A stretch of DNA of 64,000 bases from Candidatus Melainabacteria bacterium (GTDB taxonomy: Bacteria; Cyanobacteriota; Vampirovibrionia; Obscuribacterales; Obscuribacteraceae): NCBI GenBank assembly GCA_003151275.1, contig PLXC01000060.1:1-64000 (forward strand), given 5' to 3'. A model generated the notes under the pieces. It had not been told where the DNA came from and ran no database searches. It saw only the letters and a program-made list of their open reading frames with translations. Position 1 is the first letter of the stretch. Each line of letters starts with the position of its first letter. Shown piece by piece: positions 55,329 to 63,990 of this stretch. A program made the translations under genes and the position numbers.

Positions 55329-55971
55329 AAAGTCGTCGTCTAGAAAAGTTGTCGCAGCAATACTAGCAGCTGGTGCGTCTTCACGCTTTGGTAGTCCAAA
55401 ACAATTGGCCAGGATTGGCGACAAGACACTAATCGAAACTGCGCTTGTTACTTTGATCCAGTCTGATGTAAATGACATTTGCGTTGTATTGGGTTGTGCT
55501 TTTGACGCCATATACAAGCATCTAGAAACTCACATGAAATCTGCAGCTGACGAATTTACAGTGTTGAACAATCCGAACTGGGAAAAAGGGTTATCATCTT
55601 CGATCCGCACAGCAACAGAGTATGCCATCACGTGCGAAGCCACTGACCTGCTTCTGATGGTGTGTGACCAGCCCTATGTAACATCAGAATTGATAAATAA
55701 GTTGCTCGCAACTTCAGAATGTACCTACATCCAATCAAATTCCACATCTATGCCAGAACAAGCGTCTAACTCGATAATTGCCTGTGAATACGGAAACAGT
55801 GTGGGCATTCCAGCAATCTTTCCCCAAAACTATTTCACCCAGCTACTAGCCCTCCAAGGTGATAAAGGCGCCAAGTCAGTAATTCTTGCAAGCACTGATC
55901 CAATCTATGTTGCTTTTGCGAAAGGTAATGTAGATATCGACAGGCCCAGTGATTTGGAGTTTAAGATTTAA
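55297..55971 (+). CDS. MocA/MobA-like molybdopterin nucleotidyltransferase
   Basis: The frame starts at TTG 55297, 32 bases inside the XdhC gene. The 224-residue protein has the nucleotide-binding VVAAILAAGASSRFGSPKQLARIG, LLMVCDQPYV and VGIPAIFP motifs of the MocA group, which adds CMP (or GMP) to molybdopterin for Mo hydroxylases. Its intact state and its place at the end of the operon match E. coli mocA and pao practice. A 39-bp fragment of this gene is repeated downstream at 56333. Confidence 0.87.
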   Translation: MKAQRRQSLSRKSSSRKVVAAILAAGASSRFGSPKQLARIGDKTLIETALVTLIQSDVNDICVVLGCAFDAIYKHLETHMKSAADEFTVLNNPNWEKGLSSSIRTATEYAITCEATDLLLMVCDQPYVTSELINKLLATSECTYIQSNSTSMPEQASNSIIACEYGNSVGIPAIFPQNYFTQLLALQGDKGAKSVILASTDPIYVAFAKGNVDIDRPSDLEFKI

Positions 55972-56003
55972 CCGGCTTCGCTTGTAGCCTTGATCTCACT
56001 TTT

Positions 56004-56213
56004 TCATCGTGTCGCCGGCGTTCCTGCTTCGCTCTTTAGAAGATACATTTTAATAGTCGCAGATAGCCAACCCAGGAAGAATCCCGCACAGACCAGAGCT
56101 GCAGTTTCTAAATGTGTACCACCCTTGAGCCACCAGGTAAGAATCAGAACAATTGCCCAAGCTATAAACAGGCCAACACTGTAGACCATCCACGATTTGT
56201 GCCAGCTATTCAT
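56004..56213 (-). CDS. Small membrane protein
   Basis: The ATG is preceded on the minus strand by GGAGAAAGGAAAG, a good ribosome site. The 69-residue product has two hydrophobic helices (VYSVGLFIAWAIVLILTWWL and TAALVCAGFFLGWLSATIKMYLL), with short basic ends. No family is recognised. It is convergent with mocA. Confidence 0.7.
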   Translation of the reverse strand: MNSWHKSWMVYSVGLFIAWAIVLILTWWLKGGTHLETAALVCAGFFLGWLSATIKMYLLKSEAGTPATR

Positions 56214-56332
56214 CTTTCCTTTCTCCGTTTGCTCTCGCCCCTATACTAACTACGTTAGCAAGAGAAAAGGCAAATTGCCGTGAATAGGAGTCGCATAAGC
56301 TAGACCTTCTTGAAGCAGGTAAAGCGGCATCA

Positions 56333-56371
56333 GCAGCTGACGAATTTATAGTGTTGAACAATTAGAACTGG
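56333..56371 (+). repeat. Diverged duplicate of a mocA fragment
   Basis: 36 of 39 bases match 55543-55581 in the mocA-like gene, beginning GCAGCTGACGAATTTA. The copy contains TAG in the equivalent frame and lies just upstream of the next gene. It is a relic of local duplication. Confidence 0.65.
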
Positions 56372-56425
56372 CCTACTCTCGTCTGTCGATCACCTATGAT
56401 AGATAAGCGCGTAGGAGAATTTAAA

Positions 56426-57541
56426 ATGACTTGCGGAAAACACACCACCCAGCAGTGGATCCTAGTCCCACTTTTATTTCTCGCGACACAAACTCAGGTG
56501 CAGGCTGAAGGAGCCAGTTGTTCTGACTTATCTGAGCACCAGAGCGTGCTCAACGAAGGACAAAGCTTCGTTCAAAGAAGCGGTGGTGGGATTATTGATC
56601 CTACTATGGGTTTCGATCGTATTCCGAATGATCTTGATTTCGTCTTCTATTCAACAGAGCAAGGCGAAAGGATGTTCATTTCAAATGCTTTGTCAAATGT
56701 ACAGATCGATAAACTGCGCATCACGACAGCGAGTGACATCAATTCAGCTGAGTGGTACGCGCGGGTCAGCGAACGTGCTGGGAGATACGACAATGCTCGC
56801 AGAATATACCAACGCATTTTGACATTTGAACGGTCCAATAAAATTGCAAATAAAGACGCAATCGCACACACACTCAAGGATCTCGAGCGGATTAGCCTCG
56901 TGCAAACAGCTCAAACGTTGGATGCCAGGTTTCAATACACGGCAGCGGCATTTACGTACAAGAGATTGATTGAATTTATCGATGAGACTGACTATCTGGA
57001 CGTTAGAACAAAATTTCAAATGCTGCAAAGAATTTTCGGGATGATGACGAATTCTGAAATCAGGCCAATGGGATCGCTGTTATCGAATCTTCCAGAAACG
57101 AAAAAAGTGGTGACTCAAGCGGCATCCCAATTGGATGGGTATCGAAACGCTTTGCAGTGTCTTGATTTAGCCGATCAGTTAAATGCAGTAGGTTGGAAGT
57201 TAGAGCAACAAGCTCTCTATCCAAAAGCAGAAAAGATGTATAGAGAAGCGCTGATGATTAGGACAAAAAATCTAGGAGCAAATGACCCTGAAACAATTTC
57301 TGAGTATGGTGAGCTGGCTCGCCTCGAGGCGGCGCAAAAACGTTATCCACAGGCACAAGCACTGTATGAACAATCATTGGCTGACTATCGCAAATTACCT
57401 GTGCCTGGTAGCGCATACGGTGCGATGTTGCAAAGTTATGGAGATCTGCTCACCCAATTGAAGCAACAGAAAAAGGCGGATGCAGTGTATGAAGAGGCGC
57501 GCGCCTACTACAGACAAAATGCTGCGCCTTTGAAGAAGTAG
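56426..57541 (+). CDS. Exported TPR protein (kinesin light chain-type repeats)
   Basis: The ATG at 56426 follows AGGAG by eight bases and opens a signal peptide (QQWILVPLLFLATQTQVQA). The frame start at 56396 has no such site. The 371-residue product has several TPR units, the clearest being WYARVSERAGRYDNARRIYQRILTFE, AVGWKLEQQALYPKAEKMYREALMIRTKNLGANDPETISEYGELARLEAAQKRYPQAQALYEQSLADY and SYGDLLTQLKQQKKADAVYEEA. The 42-residue repeat type mediates protein contacts. Probably periplasmic or surface-bound, and no partner is evident. Confidence 0.8.
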   Translation: MTCGKHTTQQWILVPLLFLATQTQVQAEGASCSDLSEHQSVLNEGQSFVQRSGGGIIDPTMGFDRIPNDLDFVFYSTEQGERMFISNALSNVQIDKLRITTASDINSAEWYARVSERAGRYDNARRIYQRILTFERSNKIANKDAIAHTLKDLERISLVQTAQTLDARFQYTAAAFTYKRLIEFIDETDYLDVRTKFQMLQRIFGMMTNSEIRPMGSLLSNLPETKKVVTQAASQLDGYRNALQCLDLADQLNAVGWKLEQQALYPKAEKMYREALMIRTKNLGANDPETISEYGELARLEAAQKRYPQAQALYEQSLADYRKLPVPGSAYGAMLQSYGDLLTQLKQQKKADAVYEEARAYYRQNAAPLKK

Positions 57542-57616
57542 TCAATAAACACTTTTCAGCCAAAGCTAATAGACTAGTGCTTGCTACTAAAATTGCGATG
57601 CTTAAAAGGTGAGCCC

Positions 57617-58828
57617 ATGAACAAGAATTTCTGCATGTCTTTGGCACTGGCTCTTGCGGTCTCCACGACACAAGTTCACGGTGAACAGCATTCAGAGTCC
57701 GCGAATCATCAATCCGCACTTGTCACTTCAGCTGTCAACTGGACGCCTGTCATTGTCAAGCCAACAACAAGCCCTGCTCTTGTTCGCGGTGATGACGGTA
57801 AGTACAACCTTGTTTATGAGTTGTCACTGTCGAATTTAACAAGATCGGACGCTAATATTCAGAAGCTGGATATCATCGACGCTGATAGCGAACAAATAGT
57901 GCAAAGTTTTGCTGGTGATTCACTCGCCAAAATACTGGTTGTGCTAACGCCAGACAGCATTCCAACTAATCTGAAAGCAGCGAGCAACGCGATTGTGTTT
58001 GTTAATCTGACATTTGACAAAGCAACTGGTATTCCGAAAAACCTAAAACATCGCATAAAACTGGAGACGAAATATCCGCGCAATAAACAAGTATCACAGG
58101 AATACACAAGCGTTCCACTGGTCGTCAGTGAACTTCCTGCAGTCGTAATCAGTCCTCCTTTGGGCGGAGAAGGCTGGCTTGCCTCTGGCGGTTACTCCGG
58201 AGACGTGGGGCACCGACGGGCTTTGATGCCGATAGGCAATGAATTAAAGCTTGCGCAAAGATACGCAATTGATTGGATCAAAGTGAACGACAAAAATCTT
58301 CTATTGGTCGGTGACCTCACGAAATGCGAAAATTATTTTTGCTATGGAGAGCCCATTCATGCTGTGGCCGATGGCACTATCCTTGGTACTATGGATCGGT
58401 TTGGCGATCAAGTACCGGGGAAAGCAGAGGGCGATGATGTTACTTCCTATCCCGGCGGTAACATCGTTGTTATCGACATTGGGCAGGGAAATTATGCGTT
58501 TTACGCGCACATGAAGCCGGGCAGTATTAAGGTAAAAGCGGGAGACAAAGTTTCGAAGGGACAAATTATCGGTGAAGTCGGTAATTCGGGAAATACTTCA
58601 AGCCCGCACTTACACATGCATATTTCAGACAGTCCTTCGCCACTGGGCGCTGATGGCAAGCCTTACGTTTTTGATTCTTTCAAAGTGACTGCATACGTTC
58701 CTAACATGCGAACCGCTGTCGAGCTGCTGGAAGCAGGTAAAACGGTGCCCTCGGAGCCAGTTACAGCAGATCAAAATCACAAACAAGAACTTATAAGAGA
58801 AGGAACAATCGTCACGTTTCCAAATTGA
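57617..58828 (+). CDS. Exported M23-family (LytM-type) peptidase
   Basis: The ATG at 57617 follows AAGGTGA. An upstream frame start (57581) is not used by any ribosome site. The 403-residue product has a signal peptide (LALALAVSTTQVHG), an N-terminal beta-rich region, and a C-terminal LytM domain. That domain has CYGEPIHAVADGTILGTMD, GGNIVVIDIGQGNYAFYAHMKPGSIKVKAGDKVSKGQIIGEVGNSG and the metal motif HLHMH. The first metal motif (H-x3-D) is not obvious, and GDLTKCENYFCYG takes its place, so activity on peptidoglycan is uncertain. Confidence 0.87.
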   Translation: MNKNFCMSLALALAVSTTQVHGEQHSESANHQSALVTSAVNWTPVIVKPTTSPALVRGDDGKYNLVYELSLSNLTRSDANIQKLDIIDADSEQIVQSFAGDSLAKILVVLTPDSIPTNLKAASNAIVFVNLTFDKATGIPKNLKHRIKLETKYPRNKQVSQEYTSVPLVVSELPAVVISPPLGGEGWLASGGYSGDVGHRRALMPIGNELKLAQRYAIDWIKVNDKNLLLVGDLTKCENYFCYGEPIHAVADGTILGTMDRFGDQVPGKAEGDDVTSYPGGNIVVIDIGQGNYAFYAHMKPGSIKVKAGDKVSKGQIIGEVGNSGNTSSPHLHMHISDSPSPLGADGKPYVFDSFKVTAYVPNMRTAVELLEAGKTVPSEPVTADQNHKQELIREGTIVTFPN

Positions 58829-59129
58829 AAACCTTGTGGGACTCTTTCACAGTAGCATTATGAAAAGCTCGCACCGGGAGTGGTGTCCTGTCCTTTTTTA
58901 TTCGATTAATATGTTAAGCGAAAAACGCGGCTTTTCACGATGCTTAAAAGCTTGAACCAACAGTTGTTTCCAGGAACGTCAAAGTCTGAAAACCTTGATG
59001 TAATATCGCTTTACTTAACATTGAACCAAAGAAAAGAAAGGGGGTACCCAGGTTTTAATGTTCAGTGTGCGGCGCCAAACTATAAAACGGAAATCTGTGA
59101 CTCGGCGATTCTTCCATGATCAGCCAACC
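58829..59129. other. Intergenic region, 301 bp, no gene found
   Basis: A weak GC-rich stretch followed by CCTTTTTTATT (58890-58902) could end transcription of the M23 gene, but I find no clean stem. Nothing else is recognisable. Confidence 0.4.
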
Positions 59130-59597
59130 TTATAAATTAGGATCGCTGGACCAAGTTGCTAACACTTTTCCGTCTTTGTAAGCCTTGCCTTCGGCTTTTC
59201 GATAAGTGACACGTTCATCAGGATATTCAATGACATCGTTTGGATCAGGAATGCCGACATCAAGAATTTCCAGCATCTCATCAGAATCGTTGATAAATTG
59301 ATGCGCGATGCCCTTGCCAGCAGGTTTACTAAAACATGAACCTTCGCATATTTGATATGTCTTCTCGCCAAGTCTAAGTATGCCGCGTCCACGAATGACG
59401 ATGAAAAATTCCTCTTGCAAAGAATGGCTGTGAAATTTGCAGGATTTGGCGCCCGGTCGCAATCGATCAATGTTGGAGTACAGTCGCTCCGACCCACCCG
59501 CTTTTCCAAGGAGAAGCGTGGTCATCAATTGATCTGACGCATCAATGCAATCATCCGGCAGCAAATCTTTGTTGAGCAATACTGATGTTGCGAGCAT
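59130..59597 (-). CDS. Cupin-domain protein
   Basis: The 155-residue protein has the two cupin motifs: PGAKSCKFHSHSLQEEFFIVIRGRG (motif 1, with H-x-H and Glu) and GSCFSKPAGKGIAHQFINDSDEMLEIL (motif 2, with the second His). It should hold a metal in a small beta-barrel. Substrate cannot be read. AGGTGG precedes the start. The C-terminal YPDERVTYRKAEGKAYKDG extension is typical of sugar- or oxalate-type cupins of unknown role. Confidence 0.85.
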   Translation of the reverse strand: MLATSVLLNKDLLPDDCIDASDQLMTTLLLGKAGGSERLYSNIDRLRPGAKSCKFHSHSLQEEFFIVIRGRGILRLGEKTYQICEGSCFSKPAGKGIAHQFINDSDEMLEILDVGIPDPNDVIEYPDERVTYRKAEGKAYKDGKVLATWSSDPNL

Positions 59598-59740
59598 GTA
59601 TGTTCCACCTATTTGCGAGATCGGCCGATCAGTGACGCCGCGAAGCTTTTATTCGCTAACACCTGATTCAGGTAAGTATAAAAGAAAGGAAGAGGCTTTC
59701 GCCCCTCCCAATTCCTCCAAATTATGGATAAACTCGAAAT

Positions 59741-60289
59741 CTATTTGATTGAAATTTCTTTGTTGCTGCGCATTTCGTGTTGCTGCTTAGTTACGCGAGT
59801 CTTCATTCCATTGAAGTGCGTATCGAGATTACCAGCAGATACTGGAATGCGAAGTGCTACTTCTTCTTTAGGGATGCTGACGTAGAGGATACCGCGATCC
59901 ATGCGAGCTTCAATTTGCTCGTGAAGGATTTCAGTTTCGAATTCGAATTCGCGTACGAGATAGCCGGCTGGCAATTCTTTGCTCAGGATGGCGGCTTTTT
60001 CGTGGAACATGTTAGGTGTGCGCTTAGCTACTACGATCAATGTGTAGCCTTCAACTTTGAGTTCGACATCGTCTAGAACAACGCCTGGAAGAGCGATTTC
60101 GAGGATGAATTGATCGTCCAATTCAAGGATGTCAGTTTCAGGTGTCGCGTAGGTCATGTTTTGGCATGCCCATGGTGCAAGGGTTTCCCCGCCGAAGTTC
60201 GTGTTCCATTGATGATGTCTTTGATTCATCATTGGACGACGACGCATCGAATTGAACTGGTTTTCTTTGATTGTTCTGCTGTACAACAT
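59741..60289 (-). CDS. Hsp20-family small heat shock protein
   Basis: The ATG is preceded by AAGGAG on the minus strand. The 182-residue protein has a His/Gln/Arg-rich N-terminus (MMNQRHHQWN), and an alpha-crystallin domain at about 45-145: ILELDDQFILEIALPGVVLDDVELKVEGYTLIVVAKR, REFEFETEILHEQIEARMDRGILYVSIPK. It ends with VALRIPV, which carries the I-x-V assembly motif (RIPV), and a tail. It forms oligomers that hold unfolded proteins. A weak hairpin (59695-59712) may terminate it. Confidence 0.93.
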   Translation of the reverse strand: MLYSRTIKENQFNSMRRRPMMNQRHHQWNTNFGGETLAPWACQNMTYATPETDILELDDQFILEIALPGVVLDDVELKVEGYTLIVVAKRTPNMFHEKAAILSKELPAGYLVREFEFETEILHEQIEARMDRGILYVSIPKEEVALRIPVSAGNLDTHFNGMKTRVTKQQHEMRSNKEISIK

Positions 60290-60769
60290 CGGATATTCTC
60301 CTTGGATTTTATCCTTCGGTATTTACACTGATCTCCATGAACAACGACCGTCGGCGCTCGAAACTGTGTTGTGATGCGCTTTCCGTTGATGTCCGAGTTC
60401 TTTGTTGCGAAAATAATATCGCTGAAAGTGGCATTCGGAGCCACCTTTCAAGATCTATTCCGCTTTAGTCTTGGCCACCTGAAAAGTAACTCATCGAGAC
60501 ACTTTGCAGGTTTTAATTATTGGAGCAAGGTAACAAGAAACTCATGGAAAGCGCTTCTTGATATGAGCCGCCTCACATTAAACGCGTTAGCCTTGCTGAA
60601 TATCAAGGTTGCCATCAGCTTAACTTAGCGATATTAAAGCTCAACGCATTCATTCCGAAGATAAATTCTTGATCTTGACGCGCATTTCGGTCAGGAAAAT
60701 AAGGTTGCGCAATTCGAGTTCAAAACTCGGCGTCCCGAGTCATGGAACCAACTCCACACTCGATAATGC
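60290..60769. other. Intergenic region upstream of hsp20, 480 bp
   Basis: Apart from the inverted repeat at 60423-60450, I see no gene. Overlapping plus-strand frames (60271-60628) lack ribosome sites and look random. The region presumably holds the hsp20 promoter. Confidence 0.4.
60423..60450. promoter_or_regulatory. Inverted repeat upstream of hsp20, possible operator
   Basis: TGAAAGTGGC (60423-60432) and GCCACCTTTCA (60440-60450) are complementary apart from one bulged base, around a seven-base spacer. It lies about 135 bp before the hsp20 start. It does not match the CIRCE consensus. A repressor site is an inference. Confidence 0.35.
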
Positions 60770-61924
60770 CTAGTGCTTCAAATCAGCCTGAGTTGGAGAT
60801 TTGGTGGAGGTCGCGCTCAACTCGCTATCCATGTTTTCCGATGAGTGCACAACTGGCGCTCCTGAGTCCTTTGCCGTGTCTTTCACGCTGACCACAGAAC
60901 TTGTCTTGCCTGCAGGAACTGAAGATGAGCCAGCGACTTTTACGGATGGTTTCAGAGCGGCCTTTGTTTTTCCTTTCACCTTCTTCTTGGAAGAAGAGGC
61001 AAGAGACTTGGGTTTTAAGCGATCATCCAAACGAGCAAGAGTATTTTGCAACGACATGGTCTGCGTTTTTGAGTCATTCAACTCGGCAGCCGTTGAATCC
61101 GATTCTTTTTGTGTAGTTTCAAGTTCTCTTCGACTGATTACACCTTCCGAATAAAGCGATTGAAATTGAATGACCTTATCTTTCAGCTCTTTCGTGCGCT
61201 GCTCTTTATCCGCCAAAAGCTTCTTGGCACTCACCAACTGAGAAGCAATGTCTTTGCGACGTGCAGCTAGAGCGGCAGGGTTGCTGAAATCAGAAGCACC
61301 AATCCCAGGAAACATGCCATCGCCTGCAAATATCGTCGGAGTATCAGGCGGTGGCGGAGGCACTAAACCAAGACGGGGGCTCGAAGTATGTTTCACTTGC
61401 ACTACTTTTTCTTTTGTCTTTTCGGACTTTGACGCACCCTGAGCAGGTTCTGTCTTCGCAGAATTTGATGCACTCTGAGCTGGTTCTGTTTTCGCAGACT
61501 TTGATGTACCCTGACCAGGTTCTGTTTTCGCAGACTTTGATGCACCCTGACCAGGTTCTGTTTTCGCAGACTTTGGTGCACCAAGCTCTGTCTTCGCCGG
61601 ACTGACTACACCTTTGGCAGGCGTATTGGCGGATTGAACGGACTTTGAAGGAATAGACACAACTGTGGTTTTGACAGTAGCGGTCGCTGCTTGGCTAGGC
61701 TTTGCCTTTGTGGTCAGTGTAATGGACTTCGAGCTGGACGTAGTCCCGGTTGTCGATGTCGGCTTGGATGTACTGATGGCTGGCTGGTTTGACTTTGCCG
61801 TTGATGTCACTGGCGTAGGTTTGATGTTGGGCTTGGAAGTGACAGAATTCTGCTGAGCTTGAACCGCTGTGCCGAGTTGGAGCACAGTAGCTAGGCAAAG
61901 ATAATTACGGAAGAGTCTTAACAT
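60770..61924 (-). CDS. Exported low-complexity and coiled-coil protein
   Basis: The 384-residue protein has a signal peptide (LFRNYLCLATVLQLGTAVQA), a Ser/Thr/Lys-rich region, and about four 12-residue repeats (SAKTEPGQGASK type, matched by 36-bp DNA repeats at about 61430-61580). A coiled coil follows (about 215-305), whose QSLYSEGVISRRELE turn is typical of HlyD-type adaptor hairpins, then a Lys/Ser tail. No membrane-fusion barrel domain is present, so it is not a full adaptor protein. Role unknown. Confidence 0.65.
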   Translation of the reverse strand: MLRLFRNYLCLATVLQLGTAVQAQQNSVTSKPNIKPTPVTSTAKSNQPAISTSKPTSTTGTTSSSKSITLTTKAKPSQAATATVKTTVVSIPSKSVQSANTPAKGVVSPAKTELGAPKSAKTEPGQGASKSAKTEPGQGTSKSAKTEPAQSASNSAKTEPAQGASKSEKTKEKVVQVKHTSSPRLGLVPPPPPDTPTIFAGDGMFPGIGASDFSNPAALAARRKDIASQLVSAKKLLADKEQRTKELKDKVIQFQSLYSEGVISRRELETTQKESDSTAAELNDSKTQTMSLQNTLARLDDRLKPKSLASSSKKKVKGKTKAALKPSVKVAGSSSVPAGKTSSVVSVKDTAKDSGAPVVHSSENMDSELSATSTKSPTQADLKH

Positions 61925-61972
61925 GGAATGCGCAAGGTGGTTCTGTTTTGCATTGTAAGGTATTCTCTAGCG

Positions 61973-62824
61973 ATGGATCCTCAAAATAACATCAGCGTCT
62001 TATTTTTAGGCGACGTGATTGGGAAACCAGGTCGTCGCGTGATCAAGCAATATCTTGCTGAACACGCACCAAAAGCCCACTTGATTATCGCTAACGCCGA
62101 AAATGCGGCTCACGGTTTCGGCACAACTGAAAGTAATCTGCAGGAATTGCGAGACGCCGGTGTGCACGCCTTTACAGGCGGAAATCATACGTTTGATCGC
62201 AAAGAAATTTTTGAATTCATCGATCAGCAACAAAACGTAATTCGACCAGCAAATTATCCAGATGGCACTCCAGGTCAAGGCGCCTGCATTGTAGAACTTG
62301 AGGATGGCGTCAAAGTCGGCATGATCAATTTGCTCGGCCGTGTCTTCATGGAACCGCTTGAATCGCCGTTCCTAGTCGCTGAAAAACTCGTTGAAAAAAT
62401 GTCAGAAGAGACCAACATAATTATTGTTGATATGCACGCTGAAGCAACAGCCGAAAAGATTGCGCTTGGATTATATCTAGACGGTCGGGTGTCCGCAGTT
62501 GTAGGCACGCACACGCATGTTCAAACTGCAGACGAAAGAATTCTGCCAGGTGGCACCGCATTTTTAACCGATGCTGGTTGTTGCGGACCAATTAACGGTG
62601 TGATCGGAATGGACAAAGCAGCCGTCTTCCGCCGTATGGTCAAACAACTGCCAAGCCGCTTTGAAGTGGCTGAAGGTCCTGCAATGGTGAACGGTGTCTT
62701 GTTTGAAATTGATAAGGTGACCGGGAAAGCAACGAGCATTCGGAGAATCCAATTCAAAGAAGAAGACGAGCAAAGGGATCAAACCGCCTCAGCTGATTCT
62801 TCTGAACTTTCACAAATTGTATGA
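61973..62824 (+). CDS. YmdB-family metallophosphoesterase
   Basis: I place the start at ATG 61973, as the family begins right before ISVLFLGDVIGKPGR. The upstream in-frame start at 61928 adds 15 unaligned residues. The 283-residue protein has the TIGR00282 motifs: GDVIGKPGRR, IANAENAAHGFGTT, TGGNHTFDR, NLLGRVFME, DMHAEATAEK, GTHTHVQTADERILPGGTAFLTDAGCCG. Relatives hydrolyse 2',3'-cyclic nucleotides or cAMP and affect biofilm and RNA decay. It overlaps the next gene by four bases (ATGA). Confidence 0.93.
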   Translation: MDPQNNISVLFLGDVIGKPGRRVIKQYLAEHAPKAHLIIANAENAAHGFGTTESNLQELRDAGVHAFTGGNHTFDRKEIFEFIDQQQNVIRPANYPDGTPGQGACIVELEDGVKVGMINLLGRVFMEPLESPFLVAEKLVEKMSEETNIIIVDMHAEATAEKIALGLYLDGRVSAVVGTHTHVQTADERILPGGTAFLTDAGCCGPINGVIGMDKAAVFRRMVKQLPSRFEVAEGPAMVNGVLFEIDKVTGKATSIRRIQFKEEDEQRDQTASADSSELSQIV

Positions 62825-63654
62825 GCATCGATTTGCATCTTCATACGCATCACTCAGACGGAACGTGGTCGCCAACTGACCTCGTCAATCATGCCATCGC
62901 GATCAAAATGAAACACATTGCGATCACTGACCATGACACAGTGAAGGGCATTAGTGAGGCTCAGGAAGCGGCGTGCGGCAAGTTGGAAATAATTCCAGCC
63001 ATTGAAATAAACACTATTTACATACATGACTCGGGCAAACGCGAGGACGTTCACATACTTGGATATTTTATTGACCCAAGCAGCACGGAACTAACCGAGG
63101 TGTTGAACAGACAGCAGGAAGCACGCGCACAACATCTCATCGACTCAATCAATGCTGTTGCAGCATTAGGAATTGACATCGACATAGATTCTGTTCAACG
63201 GCACGCTGGCATCGGATCGATAGGGCGGGCCCACATTACTATGGCGATTGTGGAAGCAGGTGGTGCCAAAGACGTCAATGAAGCCTGGGAAAAATTCATG
63301 ACCAGAAAGTCGGAGCACTATGTGCCACGCAACAGCGTTACACCTGTGGATGCAATTCGAGCCATCAATGCCGCGGGCGGCATCGCATCAATAGCTCACC
63401 CCGGTAAAGAAGAACATATGGATGCATTGATCTTGCAGCTTCGAGAAGCGGGACTGAAAGCAATTGAAGCTTTTCATCGCATTCACTCAGTGCACCTCGT
63501 GCGTCACTTTATCAAGCTTGCAAACCGCAACAACATGTTGATTACAGGCGGTTCTGACTGCCATGGACCATTCGGATCTTATGCACCGACAGTAGGATCA
63601 ATTTCTGTTCCGCAAGAAATTTTGCGGAACATGCGCAATAGCTCAGGAGGCTAG
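62821..63654 (+). CDS. PHP-domain phosphoesterase (RNase AM/YciV-like)
   Basis: The 277-residue protein has all PHP motifs: DLHLHTHHSDGTWSP (residues 4-18), ITDHDTVKG, IPAIEINT, a central IGRAHI, SIAHPGKEE, and GGSDCHGPFG, giving a trinuclear metal site. The split layout with the small insert domain matches the YciV/TrpH group, which cleaves 3',5'-nucleoside bisphosphates or RNA 5' ends. It is translationally coupled to the YmdB-type gene, so the pair may act on nucleotides or RNA. Confidence 0.9.
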   Translation: MSIDLHLHTHHSDGTWSPTDLVNHAIAIKMKHIAITDHDTVKGISEAQEAACGKLEIIPAIEINTIYIHDSGKREDVHILGYFIDPSSTELTEVLNRQQEARAQHLIDSINAVAALGIDIDIDSVQRHAGIGSIGRAHITMAIVEAGGAKDVNEAWEKFMTRKSEHYVPRNSVTPVDAIRAINAAGGIASIAHPGKEEHMDALILQLREAGLKAIEAFHRIHSVHLVRHFIKLANRNNMLITGGSDCHGPFGSYAPTVGSISVPQEILRNMRNSSGG

Positions 63655-63669
63655 CTGCCGGCAAGCAAT

Positions 63670-63990
63670 TTATTGCTGATCGTGGGCTTTTTTGTTGTCC
63701 CGAAACTCTTTTGCTTGTTCTAGAAGCTCGAGGTCGGTAGAGTAGACAATTTCCTTGTGATGCCGCCCCTGTCGCTGATGCCTGTATTCATCTACCTCTT
63801 TTAGCTTCTCGACCAGACTTGGAGCCGGGTTGGCCAGCGCCTGCGCGTATTCTTCAGTAGTATTTTTTCTTTGATCGTTATCACTACTAATGGCATTGAA
63901 CCGATACCATCGCAGCAGCCCCACGGCAGTCATAACTAAGGACAGACCGAACCAAAAACGAACCAGAATTGCGGCGGGGTGAACACCCAA
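63670..63990 (-). CDS. Membrane-anchored hypothetical protein (possibly 5'-truncated by window edge)
   Basis: From the TTG read at 63990 the product is 106 residues: one membrane helix (ILVRFWFGLSLVMTAVGLL), then a charged helical cytosolic part (LVEKLKEVDEYRHQRQGRHHKEI, LELLEQAKEFRDNKKAHDQQ). The frame stays open through the last bases of the window and no ribosome site is visible, so the true start may lie beyond the edge. It is convergent with the PHP gene, 15 bp away. Family not recognised. Confidence 0.55.
   Translation of the reverse strand: MGVHPAAILVRFWFGLSLVMTAVGLLRWYRFNAISSDNDQRKNTTEEYAQALANPAPSLVEKLKEVDEYRHQRQGRHHKEIVYSTDLELLEQAKEFRDNKKAHDQQ

Noticed and set aside
60371..60628. 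85-codon plus-strand frame upstream of hsp20
   Set aside because: No ribosome site, and it overlaps an inverted repeat and the probable hsp20 promoter.
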